Assembly (NCBI RefSeq): GCF_017114865.1
Contig: NZ_JADEYH010000018.1
Coordinates: 1 to 64,000, forward strand
Source: Streptomyces verrucosisporus
GTDB lineage: Bacteria; Actinomycetota; Actinomycetes; Streptomycetales; Streptomycetaceae
Length of the DNA: 64,000 nucleotides
Direction of reading: 5' to 3'
The position numbers and the translations under genes are program-made. Shown here piece after piece: positions 8,107 to 15,805 of this stretch (the stretch's first letter is position 1; the number at the start of each line of letters is the position of its first letter). The notes beneath the pieces were generated by a model. The model worked only from the letters and a program-made list of their open reading frames with translations. It was not told the DNA's origin and did not search any database.

Positions 8107-9314
8107 GCCACCACCGCCTCGGTCCGGCCCGGCGCGGGCAGGAGCGGGCCCAGGTCGCGCCGTACCCGGGCGAAGGCGTCCAGGACGCGGGCGATGTGGT
8201 CGTCGGTGTGGATAGCCTGGGGAGTGACCCGGATCAGCGCCCGGTTGCGGGCCACGGCCGGCGCCACCACGGCGTTGGTGAACACCCCGGCGTCCAGCAG
8301 CTCCTGCCACACCCGCAGACACAGCCGCGAGTCGCCCACGTACACCGGCACCACCGGGGTGGTCGAGTCGCCGGTGTCCCAGCCCAGCGACCGCAGCCCG
8401 GCGAGCAGCCGCCGGGCGTGGCCGAACACCCGCTGCCGGCGCCCGGGTTCGGACTCGATGATGTCCAGCGAGGCCAGGGCGGCGGCCGCCGAGGGCGGCG
8501 GCATCGCGGCCGAGAAGAGGACGGAGCGGGCACTGTGGCGCAGGTGCTCGACGACGGGGGCGGGGCCGATCAGCATCCCGCCGACGGAACCGAAGCACTT
8601 CGACAGCGTCCCGGTGACCAGGTCCACCTCGCCGGTCAGCCCGAAGTGCTCGGTCACGCCGCGTCCGCCGGCCCCCAGCAGCCCGATGTCGTGGGCGCCG
8701 TCCACCACCAGCCGGGCGCCGTGGCGCCGGGCCAGCTGCGTGAGGCCCGGCAGCGGGCACAGATCGCCCTCCATGGAGAACATGCCGTCGGTGACGATCA
8801 GACGGCCGCGGCCGGGATCGGAGGTGGCCAGCAGACGGCCCAGGTGGCCGAGGTCGCGGTGGCGGTAGCGGTGGTGGGCGGCGCCGCCGAGCCGGACGGC
8901 GTCCACCAGCGAGGCGTGGTTGGACATGTCGGCGAAGACGGCGTCGCGCTCGTCCAGCAAGGCGGCGAGTGCGAGGTTGGCCTGGAAGCCGGTGGTGGTC
9001 ACCAGTGCCGCCTCGCCGCCGACGAACGCGGCCAGCCGGCCCTCCAACTCCTCGTGGAGCGCGAGCGTGCCGTTGAGCACGCGTGAGCCGGAGCAGGAGA
9101 CGCCGTAACGGCGCAGCGCGCGGGCGGCGGCCTCGGTCACCCGGGGGTCGGCCGACAGTCCCAGATAGTCGTTGCATCCGGCCATGACCACCGTGCGGCC
9201 GTCGATTCCGACCTCCGCGCCCCGGGAGGAGAGAGGGCGGTAGTAGGGCCGGGACGTGCTCTGCGCCGCCAGGCGGTGGAGAGCCGACCGTTCTTTTCCG
9301 AAGACATCCGCCAT
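8103..9314 (-). CDS. Alpha-oxoamine synthase (serine palmitoyltransferase/AONS type)
   Basis: A 403-residue fold-type I PLP enzyme of the AONS/KBL/ALAS/SPT family, which condenses an amino acid with an acyl thioester and releases CO2. The PLP lysine sits in GTLSKCFGSVGG near residue 238. VVDGAHDIGLLG carries the PLP-contacting Asp and His, although the family more often has DDAH or DEAH. VSCSGSRVLNGT is the substrate-pocket glycine/serine segment. The ATG at 9314 follows a purine-rich GGGGAA. It heads the leftward operon with the acyltransferase and epimerase. With a dedicated ACP and ketosynthase converging on it, a long-chain acyl-ACP is the likely partner and serine the likely amino acid (inference). 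A CqsA-like or prodigiosin-type role is possible. Confidence 0.9.
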   Translation of the reverse strand: MADVFGKERSALHRLAAQSTSRPYYRPLSSRGAEVGIDGRTVVMAGCNDYLGLSADPRVTEAAARALRRYGVSCSGSRVLNGTLALHEELEGRLAAFVGGEAALVTTTGFQANLALAALLDERDAVFADMSNHASLVDAVRLGGAAHHRYRHRDLGHLGRLLATSDPGRGRLIVTDGMFSMEGDLCPLPGLTQLARRHGARLVVDGAHDIGLLGAGGRGVTEHFGLTGEVDLVTGTLSKCFGSVGGMLIGPAPVVEHLRHSARSVLFSAAMPPPSAAAALASLDIIESEPGRRQRVFGHARRLLAGLRSLGWDTGDSTTPVVPVYVGDSRLCLRVWQELLDAGVFTNAVVAPAVARNRALIRVTPQAIHTDDHIARVLDAFARVRRDLGPLLPAPGRTEAVVA

Positions 9315-9386
9315 GCTGTTCCCCGAGGAGTTCGCGTCGAGAGGGTTGCGTCGGTTTTTTGACAGGTGTTCGTGTTCTTGTGCGAC

Positions 9387-9416
9387 CGGATGCCGGCTAC
9401 CGGTGTCCGGCATCCG
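9387..9416. promoter_or_regulatory. 30-bp imperfect palindrome in divergent promoter region
   Basis: CGGATGCCGG (9387-9396) and CCGGCATCCG (9407-9416) are perfect inverted arms. The centre is ACCGGT (9399-9404), itself palindromic about the same axis at 9401.5, so 26 of 30 positions are symmetric. It lies 73 bp from the oxoamine synthase start and 290 bp from the acyltransferase start, in the 391-bp divergent spacer. Size and symmetry suit a dimeric TetR- or MarR-type repressor. A 5'-UTR hairpin is the other option. No regulator gene is encoded beside it. Confidence 0.5.
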
Positions 9417-9705
9417 CGATTTCACGTGAAGCGGCTCCGAATTTCCTCCGGTGGCCCCGTGGGCCGGGCTCGGCGCGGCTTCGGGCGGCTTCCGCGGGAG
9501 ACCCCGGACCGCGTGTTCACCGGACCGGTCGCCGCTCTGATCACTGCGCCGTCCGGGGGCGGACGTGCGTCGGTCCTTTTCCCGCCGGGCGTTCCGCCAG
9601 AATACTGACACAGGATCAGAAAAGGCGCGGACAGGTGACTCGTGTGTTTTCCGGGTGGGCCGTCGAAGGTTTGCGCGAGTTCTCGACGAGTGAGCGAGAA
9701 GGCGT

Positions 9706-11130
9706 ATGGAGACAAGCACCGCCCTGTCGCCGGTGGAGGAAGTCCACTGCGGTGCGCGGGGAGTTCCCGAAACGGTCGGAATGGCGGCGCTGTTCGCCGG
9801 CGGGCCGCCGGAGGCGGACGCGCTGCGCGCCCGGGTCGTGGAGCGCTGGGGCCACCATCCCCGGCTGCGGCGGGTACTGCTGCCGCCCGCGCCGCCGGCC
9901 CGGCTGCGCGGGCACCGCTGGCTGCCGCTCGACCGGTTCGACGCCCGCCGCCACGTCACCGTCGTCAACGCCGCCGTCGGCACCGCCGCCGGTGCCGCCG
10001 ACAGCCCTGGCAGCGGCGACGGCGCCGCGTTCACCGCCCTGCTCGGCCGGCTCGTCACCCGCGCCCTGCCCGCCGGGCTGCCGCCCTGGCGGCTGACGCT
10101 GGTACGGGGCGCGGGCCGGGGGCGGTTCGCCGTCGTGCTGACCGCCCACCACGCCCTGCTGGACGGCCGGTCCCTGGAGATCCTGCTCAGCGGCCTGTTC
10201 GACGGCGCCCCCGGGCGCGGCGTCCGCAGAGGGACGGGCGTGCGGGCGGTGGGAGCGCTCAAGGCCGCCGGTCCTGACCGTCCCCGCCCGCCCGCGGCGC
10301 CCGGCGCGGGGCCCGGCCGGTCCCTGCCGCTGCCGCCCGGCCTCCGCCCGCGCCCGGACCTGGCCTGGACGGAGGTGGACGCGGACGCGGTGCGGGCCGC
10401 CCGCCGCGCCCTGCCCGGCCTGGGCGCAACCCTCAACGAGGTGCTGCTGGCCGCCGCCGTGGGCGCCCTGCGCGCCGTCCACGGCGACCCGGACCGCTGG
10501 CCCGGCGCACCGCGCCCGCTGTACGGCTCCTTCCCGGTGGACCTGCGCACGCCGCGGGAGGACCGGATGCTCGGCACCGCCGTCTCGGCGGTACGGGTGC
10601 CGCTCCCCGTGACCGCCACCGACCCCGCGGAGCGGCTGGCGGCCTGCCGGGGCGCGCTGGCGGCCTTCGGCCCTCTCCGCGGCGGCGCGGACACCGTCCG
10701 CCGCGCGGTCGGCGCCGCCGCACTGCTGGGCCCCTGGGCGGTGCGCCTGCTGGCCTCGCTGAGCTGCTCGCCGGGCTTCTGCCCCGTGACCTGCCTGGCC
10801 TTCGGCTGGCCGCGCGGCCCGTGGTCCCTGGACGGTCGGCCGCTGGAGCGGATCGTCCCCCTGCCGCCCGTGCTCGCGCCCGGGACCGTCTGCCTGGCCC
10901 TGACCGACTACGCGGGCGCTTACACCCTTACCGCGGTCACCCGCACCCTCCCCGGCGGCGCCCGGCCGCTGGCCGGCGCCCTCACCCGCGAACTGGCCCT
11001 CCTCGCCCGCCGCCCCGAGCCCGCGCCCGGCGCACCGGGCGGTCCCGCGGGGCCGGGCCCCGTGCGAACGTCCGGCGCCGGACGATTCGCCGGCGCGATC
11101 CGTGGAACGCGGAACGGACCGCCGAGGTGA
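9706..11130 (+). CDS. WS/DGAT-like (wax ester synthase family) acyltransferase
   Basis: A 474-residue condensation-fold acyltransferase. The catalytic HHxxxDG motif is present as TAHHALLDGRS near residue 150, and the C-terminal half carries ATLNEVLLAAAVGALRAVH and GSFPVDLR, which correspond to the ATVNDV and PVDLR landmarks of wax ester synthase/diacylglycerol acyltransferases. Such enzymes move an acyl group from CoA to an alcohol. The ATG at 9706 has GAGAAGG five bases upstream. It diverges from the oxoamine synthase operon across a shared regulatory spacer, suggesting a related lipid substrate such as an O-acylated product (inference). A generic triacylglycerol role or an NRPS-type condensation-like role cannot be excluded. 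Confidence 0.75.
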   Translation: METSTALSPVEEVHCGARGVPETVGMAALFAGGPPEADALRARVVERWGHHPRLRRVLLPPAPPARLRGHRWLPLDRFDARRHVTVVNAAVGTAAGAADSPGSGDGAAFTALLGRLVTRALPAGLPPWRLTLVRGAGRGRFAVVLTAHHALLDGRSLEILLSGLFDGAPGRGVRRGTGVRAVGALKAAGPDRPRPPAAPGAGPGRSLPLPPGLRPRPDLAWTEVDADAVRAARRALPGLGATLNEVLLAAAVGALRAVHGDPDRWPGAPRPLYGSFPVDLRTPREDRMLGTAVSAVRVPLPVTATDPAERLAACRGALAAFGPLRGGADTVRRAVGAAALLGPWAVRLLASLSCSPGFCPVTCLAFGWPRGPWSLDGRPLERIVPLPPVLAPGTVCLALTDYAGAYTLTAVTRTLPGGARPLAGALTRELALLARRPEPAPGAPGGPAGPGPVRTSGAGRFAGAIRGTRNGPPR

Positions 11131-11160
11131 CGTCCGCCGATCGACGAGGATGGGGTGGCG

Positions 11161-11553
11161 ATGAGGTACGACGAGTTCCTCGCCCGGGTCCGGGAGCTGG
11201 GGGAGTACGAGGACCGGCGGGAGGCCGAGGAGGTGACCACGGCCGTGCTGGAAGTGCTCGCCTCCCGCATCACCCCGGGGGAGAGCGAGGATCTCGCCGC
11301 CCAGCTACCAGGCCCGCTGGGCGACTTCCTCATGGAGAGCAGCCCCGAGCGGCCCGGGACGTACGGCGTGGAGGAGTTCTGCCGCCGGGTGGGCGAGCGG
11401 ACCGGATCGCGGCCCAGGACCGCGGAGTGGGACGCCAGCGCCGTGCTGTCCACCACTGCCGGGGCGATCTCCGGGGGCGAGCTCAACCAGGTCCTGAGCC
11501 AGCTGCCCTCCGGCTACGCCGTGCTGTTCGGCAAGCCGGAGCTGAGCGACTGA
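11161..11553 (+). CDS. DUF2267 family protein
   Basis: A 130-residue acidic helical protein opening MRYDEFLARVRELGEYEDRR, as DUF2267 proteins do, with the repeated pattern of an approximately 60-residue unit (a second unit begins near TYGVEEFCRRVGERTG). LASRITPGESEDLAAQLPG is the typical first-unit end. DUF2267 proteins have no assigned biochemical role; they often occur near stress or envelope genes. The ATG at 11161 is used; an in-frame GTG at 11155 would add two residues. It starts 30 bp after the acyltransferase gene and might be cotranscribed with it, but nothing links the functions. Confidence 0.8.
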   Translation: MRYDEFLARVRELGEYEDRREAEEVTTAVLEVLASRITPGESEDLAAQLPGPLGDFLMESSPERPGTYGVEEFCRRVGERTGSRPRTAEWDASAVLSTTAGAISGGELNQVLSQLPSGYAVLFGKPELSD

Positions 11554-11560
11554 GCCCGCC

Positions 11561-11584
11561 GGGAGCCGGGAGCCGGGAGCCGGG
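11561..11584. repeat. Short tandem repeat, three 7-bp units
   Basis: GGGAGCC is repeated three times head to tail directly after the DUF2267 stop codon and is followed by GGG. No function is evident; slippage during replication explains such tracts. Confidence 0.6.
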
Positions 11585-11685
11585 TTCGGGCGTCGAGGGG
11601 TGAGAGGCGGCGGAGTCGCGGCGTGACGGCGCGCGGCGCACGCCGCGCCACCTCCCGGCGCACACAACAACCGCATTCGCTCTGC

Positions 11686-11702
11686 GTGACCACTTGTCAC
11701 TC
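11686..11702 (+). promoter_or_regulatory. Upstream element shared with the 18.6-kb paralogue
   Basis: GTGACCACTTGTCACTC matches the sequence at 18575-18591 in 14 of 17 positions. The presumed GTG start lies exactly 44 bases downstream of the first base in both genes. It may be a promoter/operator retained after gene duplication. No obvious -10 hexamer accompanies it. Confidence 0.4.
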
Positions 11703-11729
11703 TGAGCTATCAGGGGTCACCGTGGGGGC

Positions 11730-12377
11730 GTGACGAACGAACCCGCGACTTCCTCCGTCCGCTCCGACCGCCCCGCCGGGCCCGTACGGCACCTGCCGTG
11801 GCCCGGCGCGCGCCCGGCCGTGCCCGGTCCGGCACGGGCCGTGCCCCGCCCGGGCCGGTGGGACGGGCGCGTGCGCGCCTACCGGGCCGACGTCACCGCC
11901 GAGGGGCCGGTGGACGGCGCCCCCGTCGCCGTGCTGCTGGGCAGCTACACCGGCCCCAGCGGGGGCCTCGCGCTGCGGTGGCTGCGCGGGCAGGCCCGCC
12001 GGATCGCCGACGGGCTCGACCCCGACCCGGTGACGGCCCGCTGGGCGGCGGAGGGCACGCTCGGCCGCGTGCCGGACCGGCCCGGACGGAGCGCCGACGT
12101 GCCCGCCGAGCTGCGGCGGTGGTGCGCGGACGAGGAGTCGCAGGAGGCCGCGGCCGAACGGCTCGCCGAGGGGCTGTCGTTCCGGCTCACCGCCGCCGAC
12201 CACACCGGGAGCTACATGCTGCGGGTGTGGCCCGTCGGCGTGGTCGTCCCCCGGTCGGGCACGTCGCCGTTCACCTATGTGCGGTGGCCCCACCAGCTCC
12301 CGCCCTGGTCACCGGAGCCCCGTCCCGCAGCGGCCTCCCCGCACCGGGGGACGGGATCGCGCCTCCGCTCCCGGTGA
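11730..12377 (+). CDS. Hypothetical protein, paralogue of the 18.6-kb gene
   Basis: A 215-residue protein of unknown function. Its core shares long identical segments with the protein at 18619-19176: QARRIADGLDPDP, AELRRWC-DEE-Q, and a closing ADHTGSYMLRVWPVG. The N-terminal third is Pro/Arg-rich. The last 40 residues (VVVPRSG onward) have no counterpart in the paralogue and are low complexity, so they may be a degenerate extension. No signal peptide or membrane segment is visible. The GTG at 11730 follows a G-rich tract. The gene converges on a TerB-like gene. Function unknown; the duplication with matching upstream DNA is the notable point. Confidence 0.6.
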   Translation: MTNEPATSSVRSDRPAGPVRHLPWPGARPAVPGPARAVPRPGRWDGRVRAYRADVTAEGPVDGAPVAVLLGSYTGPSGGLALRWLRGQARRIADGLDPDPVTARWAAEGTLGRVPDRPGRSADVPAELRRWCADEESQEAAAERLAEGLSFRLTAADHTGSYMLRVWPVGVVVPRSGTSPFTYVRWPHQLPPWSPEPRPAAASPHRGTGSRLRSR

Positions 12378-12423
12378 CCGGGGCGGGCCCGGCGCCGGCC
12401 GCCCGGACGGTGCGGCGGGCCGC

Positions 12424-12879
12424 TCAGAGCCCGAACTCGTGGAGTGGCAGGTCGAGCAGGTGGCAGACCTCGCGGACCACCACCAGTTCGGCCGCGTCGA
12501 AGTAGCCGTCGGCCCCGCCGACGGCTATGCCGATACGGATGACGGCGCGGGCCTCGGAGGGTCTGCGCGCGGTCTTTGCGACCTCCCGCAGGGCCTCGGC
12601 CCGGTTGAGGTGGAAGTCGGTGGTGAGCCGGTCCAGCCAGCCCTCGAAGCGGCCGCGCAGTTCACCGGCGGGGAAGCTCCGCAGTACCTCGTCGTGTTCG
12701 ATCAGCTGGGCGACGCGGCGTCGTTCGGCTGGGTCGACCGTCCCGTCCGCCGCGGCGACCAGCGCGCACATCGCCATGGACGCGTCGCGGAACGCGCCGC
12801 CCGTCAGCTCGTTCCTCTTGGCCGCCAGCCGGACCCGCACAGTCCGGGCGGACTCCGCGAGGCGGTTCCACAGGGGCAT
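12424..12879 (-). CDS. TerB-like tellurite resistance family protein
   Basis: A 151-residue all-helical cytoplasmic protein. The segment ASMAMCALVAAADGTVDPAE followed by RRRVAQLIEHDEVL, and the later IRIGIAVGGADGYFDAAE, reproduce the two acidic metal-site helices (AxADGxxDxxE) of TerB. TerB proteins act in tellurite resistance and in calcium-linked stress complexes, usually beside TerD proteins; none is seen here, so a stand-alone role is likely. The ATG at 12879 has GGAG five bases upstream. It is convergent with the preceding hypothetical gene, and a GC-rich gap of 46 bp separates their ends. Confidence 0.85.
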   Translation of the reverse strand: MPLWNRLAESARTVRVRLAAKRNELTGGAFRDASMAMCALVAAADGTVDPAERRRVAQLIEHDEVLRSFPAGELRGRFEGWLDRLTTDFHLNRAEALREVAKTARRPSEARAVIRIGIAVGGADGYFDAAELVVVREVCHLLDLPLHEFGL

Positions 12880-13219
12880 GAACACTCCGGGTGTCGGGAG
12901 GAGGCCGGGCCGCGCCGACGCGATCGGACGGAAATGGTAAGGGCTCGTCCCCGCCTCCGCGTCCTGGTTCCCGGGATTTCTACAGAATCGTAGAATCAGG
13001 GAGGTGTCGCACTGCCGCCGGGGTGCCCCGGAGGGGAGTGGGGTGCCCTCCCGGAGCTCCGGGATCCCGGCGTTGGGGCGGGGTCGGCATCGAGGGCGGA
13101 TGTATGGCTCCGGCCCCCGCGGTTGCTGTTTTGCCAATCCTTTACACTTCGTCTGGAGGCCTCGGCCCCACCCGAGGTACCCGGATTCTGACCGACACAG
13201 AAGGAGCAGCACACCCGCC
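12880..13219. other. 340-bp spacer before the CNNM leader, no gene recognised
   Basis: No convincing coding frame is present. The spacer separates the divergent TerB-like gene from the CNNM/CBS genes. It has a relatively AT-rich patch around 13123-13150 (TTGCTG, TTTACACTT) where a promoter for the rightward operon is plausible, although the spacing of the two hexamers is too short to be standard. CCTCGG (13159-13164) and CCGAGG (13171-13176) form a small hairpin. Confidence 0.4.
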
Positions 13220-13297
13220 ATGGGCGAACCTCCCAGTACCAGCCGTGCCACCCGCGGCCGCTCCGCGACGACTCAGGGAGCGGGGGTGGCACGGTGA
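13220..13297 (+). CDS. 25-residue leader peptide overlapping the CNNM gene start
   Basis: ATG at 13220 opens a 25-codon frame (beginning MGEPPSTSRATRG, ending GAGVAR) whose TGA at 13295-13297 overlaps the GTG start of the CNNM gene at 13294. An AAGGAG lies about 13 bases upstream of the ATG, rather far for an ideal site. The last two thirds of the frame lie inside the hairpin that masks the next start codon, so ribosomes translating it would have to open that structure. This arrangement is typical of translational coupling or leader-peptide attenuation. The peptide has no recognisable domain. It could be a chance frame, but the exact GTGA overlap argues otherwise. Confidence 0.4.
   Translation: MGEPPSTSRATRGRSATTQGAGVAR
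13243..13294 (+). promoter_or_regulatory. Two-part hairpin sequestering the CNNM ribosome-binding site and start
   Basis: CCGTGCCACCC (13243-13253) pairs perfectly with GGGTGGCACGG (13284-13294), and inside it CCGCTCC (13258-13264) pairs with GGAGCGG (13277-13283) around a 12-base loop, leaving a four-base bulge on one side only. The right arm contains the G-rich Shine-Dalgarno region and ends on the first base of the GTG start. Such a structure should keep translation low unless opened by a ribosome on the leader frame or by another factor. Confidence 0.6.
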
Positions 13298-14661
13298 TCG
13301 AAGTCCTGCTTCTGCTGGCGGCCCTGGCCCTCGTTCTGGCCTGCGGGGTCTTCGTGGCCGCCGAGTTCTCCCTGACCACCGTCGAGCGCGGCGAGCTGGA
13401 GCGCGCCGCCCGCCAGGGGGAGCGCGGCGCCGAAGGCGCGCTCAAGGCCGTCCGGCAGCTCACCCTCCAGCTCTCCGGTGCCCAGCTGGGCATCACCGTC
13501 ACCTCGCTGGTCATCGGCATGCTCGCCGAGCCGTCCCTGGCCGCGCTGCTGCGCGGGCCGCTGCGCGACGCCGGACTGGGCTCCGCCGCCTCCTCGGTGG
13601 CCACCGTGCTGGGCGTGGCCGTCTCCACGGTCGTGCTGATGGTGGTCGGCGAGCTGGTGCCCAAGAACTGGGCCATCTCCAGCCCGCTGGCGGTCGCCCG
13701 CGTCGTCGCCGGCCCGCAGCGCGGCTTCACGGCCGTCTTCGGGCCCTTCATCCGCCATCTGAACGGCACCGCGAACCGCTTCGTGCGCCGCTTCGGCCTG
13801 GAGCCCACCGAGGAACTGGCCTCCGCCCGCAGCCCGGACGAACTGGTCTCCCTGGCCCGCCGCTCCGCCAGGGAGGGCGCGATCGAGGAGGACTCCGCCG
13901 AGCTGTTCGTCCGCACCCTCCACCTGAGCGAGCTGAGCGCGGAGAACGTGATGACGCCGCGCGTGGACGTCCGCGCACTGGAGGCGCACGCCACCGCCGC
14001 CGACGCCGAGAACCTCACCCTCGCCACCGGCCTGTCGGTCTTCCCCGTCTACCGCGACGCCCTGGACGAGGTGATCGGCACCGTCCACATCCGCGACGTG
14101 CTGGCCCTCCCGGCCGACCGGCGGCCCGCCACCCCCGTCACCGATCTGCTCGGCGAACCGCTGCTGGTCCCCGAGACCCTGCCGGTGGACAGGCTGCTGG
14201 AGCGCCTGCGCGCCCGCCGCACCATCGCGGTCGTCATCGACGAGTACGGCGGCACCGCCGGGGTCGCCTCCGTGGAGGACATCGTCGAGGAGGTCGTCGG
14301 CGAGGTCCGCGACGAGCACGACCCGCTGGAGGAGCCCGACCTGCGCCCCCTCGCCTCCGCACCCGGCGGACGGGCGCGCTGGGAGGCCGACGGCGGCGCC
14401 CGCCTGGACGAGCTGGCCGCGATCGGGCTGGCCGCCCCCGAGGGCCCCTACGAGACCGCCGCCGGCCTGATCGCCGCCCGCCTGGAGCGCATCCCCGCAC
14501 CCGGCGACACCGTCGAGATCGGCGGCTGGGAGCTGCGCGTCCTCGACGTCGAGCACCACCGTGCCGACCGCATACGGATCACCGCCCCCGAGGAGACCGC
14601 CCCCGAGGAGACCGCCTCCGCCGGGGCGGCGGGCCGCACCCACCGGGAGGACGCCCGATGA
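13294..14661 (+). CDS. CNNM/CBS transporter-like membrane protein (HlyC/CorC family), copy 1
   Basis: A 455-residue membrane protein of the CNNM/CorB family, implicated in Mg2+ or other divalent cation efflux. The N-terminal DUF21 region (about 1-190) has hydrophobic segments at roughly 2-24, 60-80 and 95-120 and the landmarks FVAAEFSLTTVERG, LSGAQLGITVTSL and VVGELVPKNWA. A CBS pair follows (about 205-340; NVMTPRVDVRAL, VVIDEYGGTAGVASVEDIVE), then a CorC_HlyC C-terminal domain (about 360-440). The GTG start overlaps a leader peptide and is buried in a hairpin, suggesting translational control. Its stop overlaps the ATG of a second CNNM gene. The protein ends in a short Ala/Glu-rich tail. Confidence 0.92.
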   Translation: MIEVLLLLAALALVLACGVFVAAEFSLTTVERGELERAARQGERGAEGALKAVRQLTLQLSGAQLGITVTSLVIGMLAEPSLAALLRGPLRDAGLGSAASSVATVLGVAVSTVVLMVVGELVPKNWAISSPLAVARVVAGPQRGFTAVFGPFIRHLNGTANRFVRRFGLEPTEELASARSPDELVSLARRSAREGAIEEDSAELFVRTLHLSELSAENVMTPRVDVRALEAHATAADAENLTLATGLSVFPVYRDALDEVIGTVHIRDVLALPADRRPATPVTDLLGEPLLVPETLPVDRLLERLRARRTIAVVIDEYGGTAGVASVEDIVEEVVGEVRDEHDPLEEPDLRPLASAPGGRARWEADGGARLDELAAIGLAAPEGPYETAAGLIAARLERIPAPGDTVEIGGWELRVLDVEHHRADRIRITAPEETAPEETASAGAAGRTHREDAR

Positions 14662-15680
14662 CACCCCTGCAGCTGACCATCGGCGCCCTGATGATCCTGG
14701 TGAACGCCTTCTTCGTCGGCGCCGAGTTCGCCCTGATCTCGGTGCGCCGCAGCCAGATCGAGCCGCACGCCGAGAAGGGCGTCAGGCGCGCCCGCACCAC
14801 CCTGTGGGGCCTGGAGCACCTGTCGGCGATGATGGCCACCGCCCAGCTGGGCATCACCGCGTCCTCCCTGGTGCTGGGCGCGGTCGCCGAACCGGCGATC
14901 GCGCACCTGCTGGAGCCGCCCTTCGAGGCCGTCGGCGTCCCCGGCGCCCTGGTCCACCCGGTCGCCTTCGTCATCGCGCTGGCCCTGGCGACCTATCTGC
15001 ACATGCTCATCGGCGAGATGGTGCCCAAGAACATCGCCCTGGCCGCCCCCGTGCCCACCGCACTGCTGCTCGGGCCGCCGCTGGTCGCCCTCACCCGGGC
15101 CCTGCGGCCGGTGATCTTCGGCATCAACGCCTTCGCCAACGCCCTGCTGCGCCTGCTCAGGGTCGAGCCCAAGGACGAGGTCGCATCGATCTTCACCGAT
15201 GCCGAGCTCACCCGCATGGCGCGGGAGGCCAGCGAGGCCGGACTGATCGAACCGGGCGGTCACGAGCGGCTGCGCGAGGCCCTGGAGCTGGGCAGCCGCC
15301 CGGCGTCCGAGGTGCTGGTGCCCCTGGCCGAGATGCACACCGTCGGCCACACCGTCACCCCCGACCAGCTGGAGCGCACCGCCACCACGGTCGGCTTCTC
15401 CCGGCTGCCGGTCACCGGCCCCGGCGGTACGGTGCTGGGATATCTGCACGTCAAGGACGCCATCGGCGTCGTGCACCGCGACCGGCCCTTCCCGCCCGAG
15501 GCGCTGCGCGCCGTCGTACGCGTCGGGTCCGGCACTCCGCTGGACGACGTCCTCACCACCATGCGCGCCGGCGGCACCCACCTGGCCGCCGTCACCGGCG
15601 ACCGCGGCGAGCTGCTGGGCTTCGTCACCATGGAGGACGTCCTGGAGAAGCTGGTCGGCCCGGCCCCGGCCGCGCACTGA
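14658..15680 (+). CDS. CNNM/CBS membrane protein, copy 2 (no CorC_HlyC domain)
   Basis: A 340-residue partner of the preceding gene, overlapping it by ATGA and preceded by GGGAGG. It has the same DUF21 membrane domain (FFVGAEFALISVRRSQIEPH, TAQLGITASSLVLG, IGEMVPKNIALAAP), then a linker helix and a CBS pair (RPASEVLVPLAEMHT; LLGFVTMEDVLEKLVG at the end), but stops before any CorC_HlyC domain. Tandem long/short CNNM genes suggest a heteromeric complex or specialised subunits (inference). Cation specificity is unknown. Confidence 0.9.
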   Translation: MTPLQLTIGALMILVNAFFVGAEFALISVRRSQIEPHAEKGVRRARTTLWGLEHLSAMMATAQLGITASSLVLGAVAEPAIAHLLEPPFEAVGVPGALVHPVAFVIALALATYLHMLIGEMVPKNIALAAPVPTALLLGPPLVALTRALRPVIFGINAFANALLRLLRVEPKDEVASIFTDAELTRMAREASEAGLIEPGGHERLREALELGSRPASEVLVPLAEMHTVGHTVTPDQLERTATTVGFSRLPVTGPGGTVLGYLHVKDAIGVVHRDRPFPPEALRAVVRVGSGTPLDDVLTTMRAGGTHLAAVTGDRGELLGFVTMEDVLEKLVGPAPAAH

Positions 15681-15773
15681 GCGTCCGCCCGGGACGTCCC
15701 CGGGCGGACCGCTCCAGGGAGCCGGCCCGTCCGGCTGCGGCGGCCGGGCGACGGTCGCCCCGGAAGCCGGGAC

Positions 15774-15805
15774 GGTGGGGGAGCGGTGCCTACCGCTCCC
15801 CCACC
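15774..15805. terminator. Perfect 14-bp stem-loop, bidirectional terminator
   Basis: GGTGGGGGAGCGGT (15774-15787) pairs perfectly with ACCGCTCCCCCACC (15792-15805) around the four-base loop GCCT. It sits between the convergent CNNM operon and the following leftward gene, and overlaps that gene's TAG stop codon (15790-15792), so it can serve both directions. Confidence 0.8.

Noticed and set aside
9359-9364. TTGACA as a -35 hexamer in the divergent spacer of the lipid locus
   Set aside because: No acceptable -10 hexamer lies 16-19 bases downstream; probably chance.
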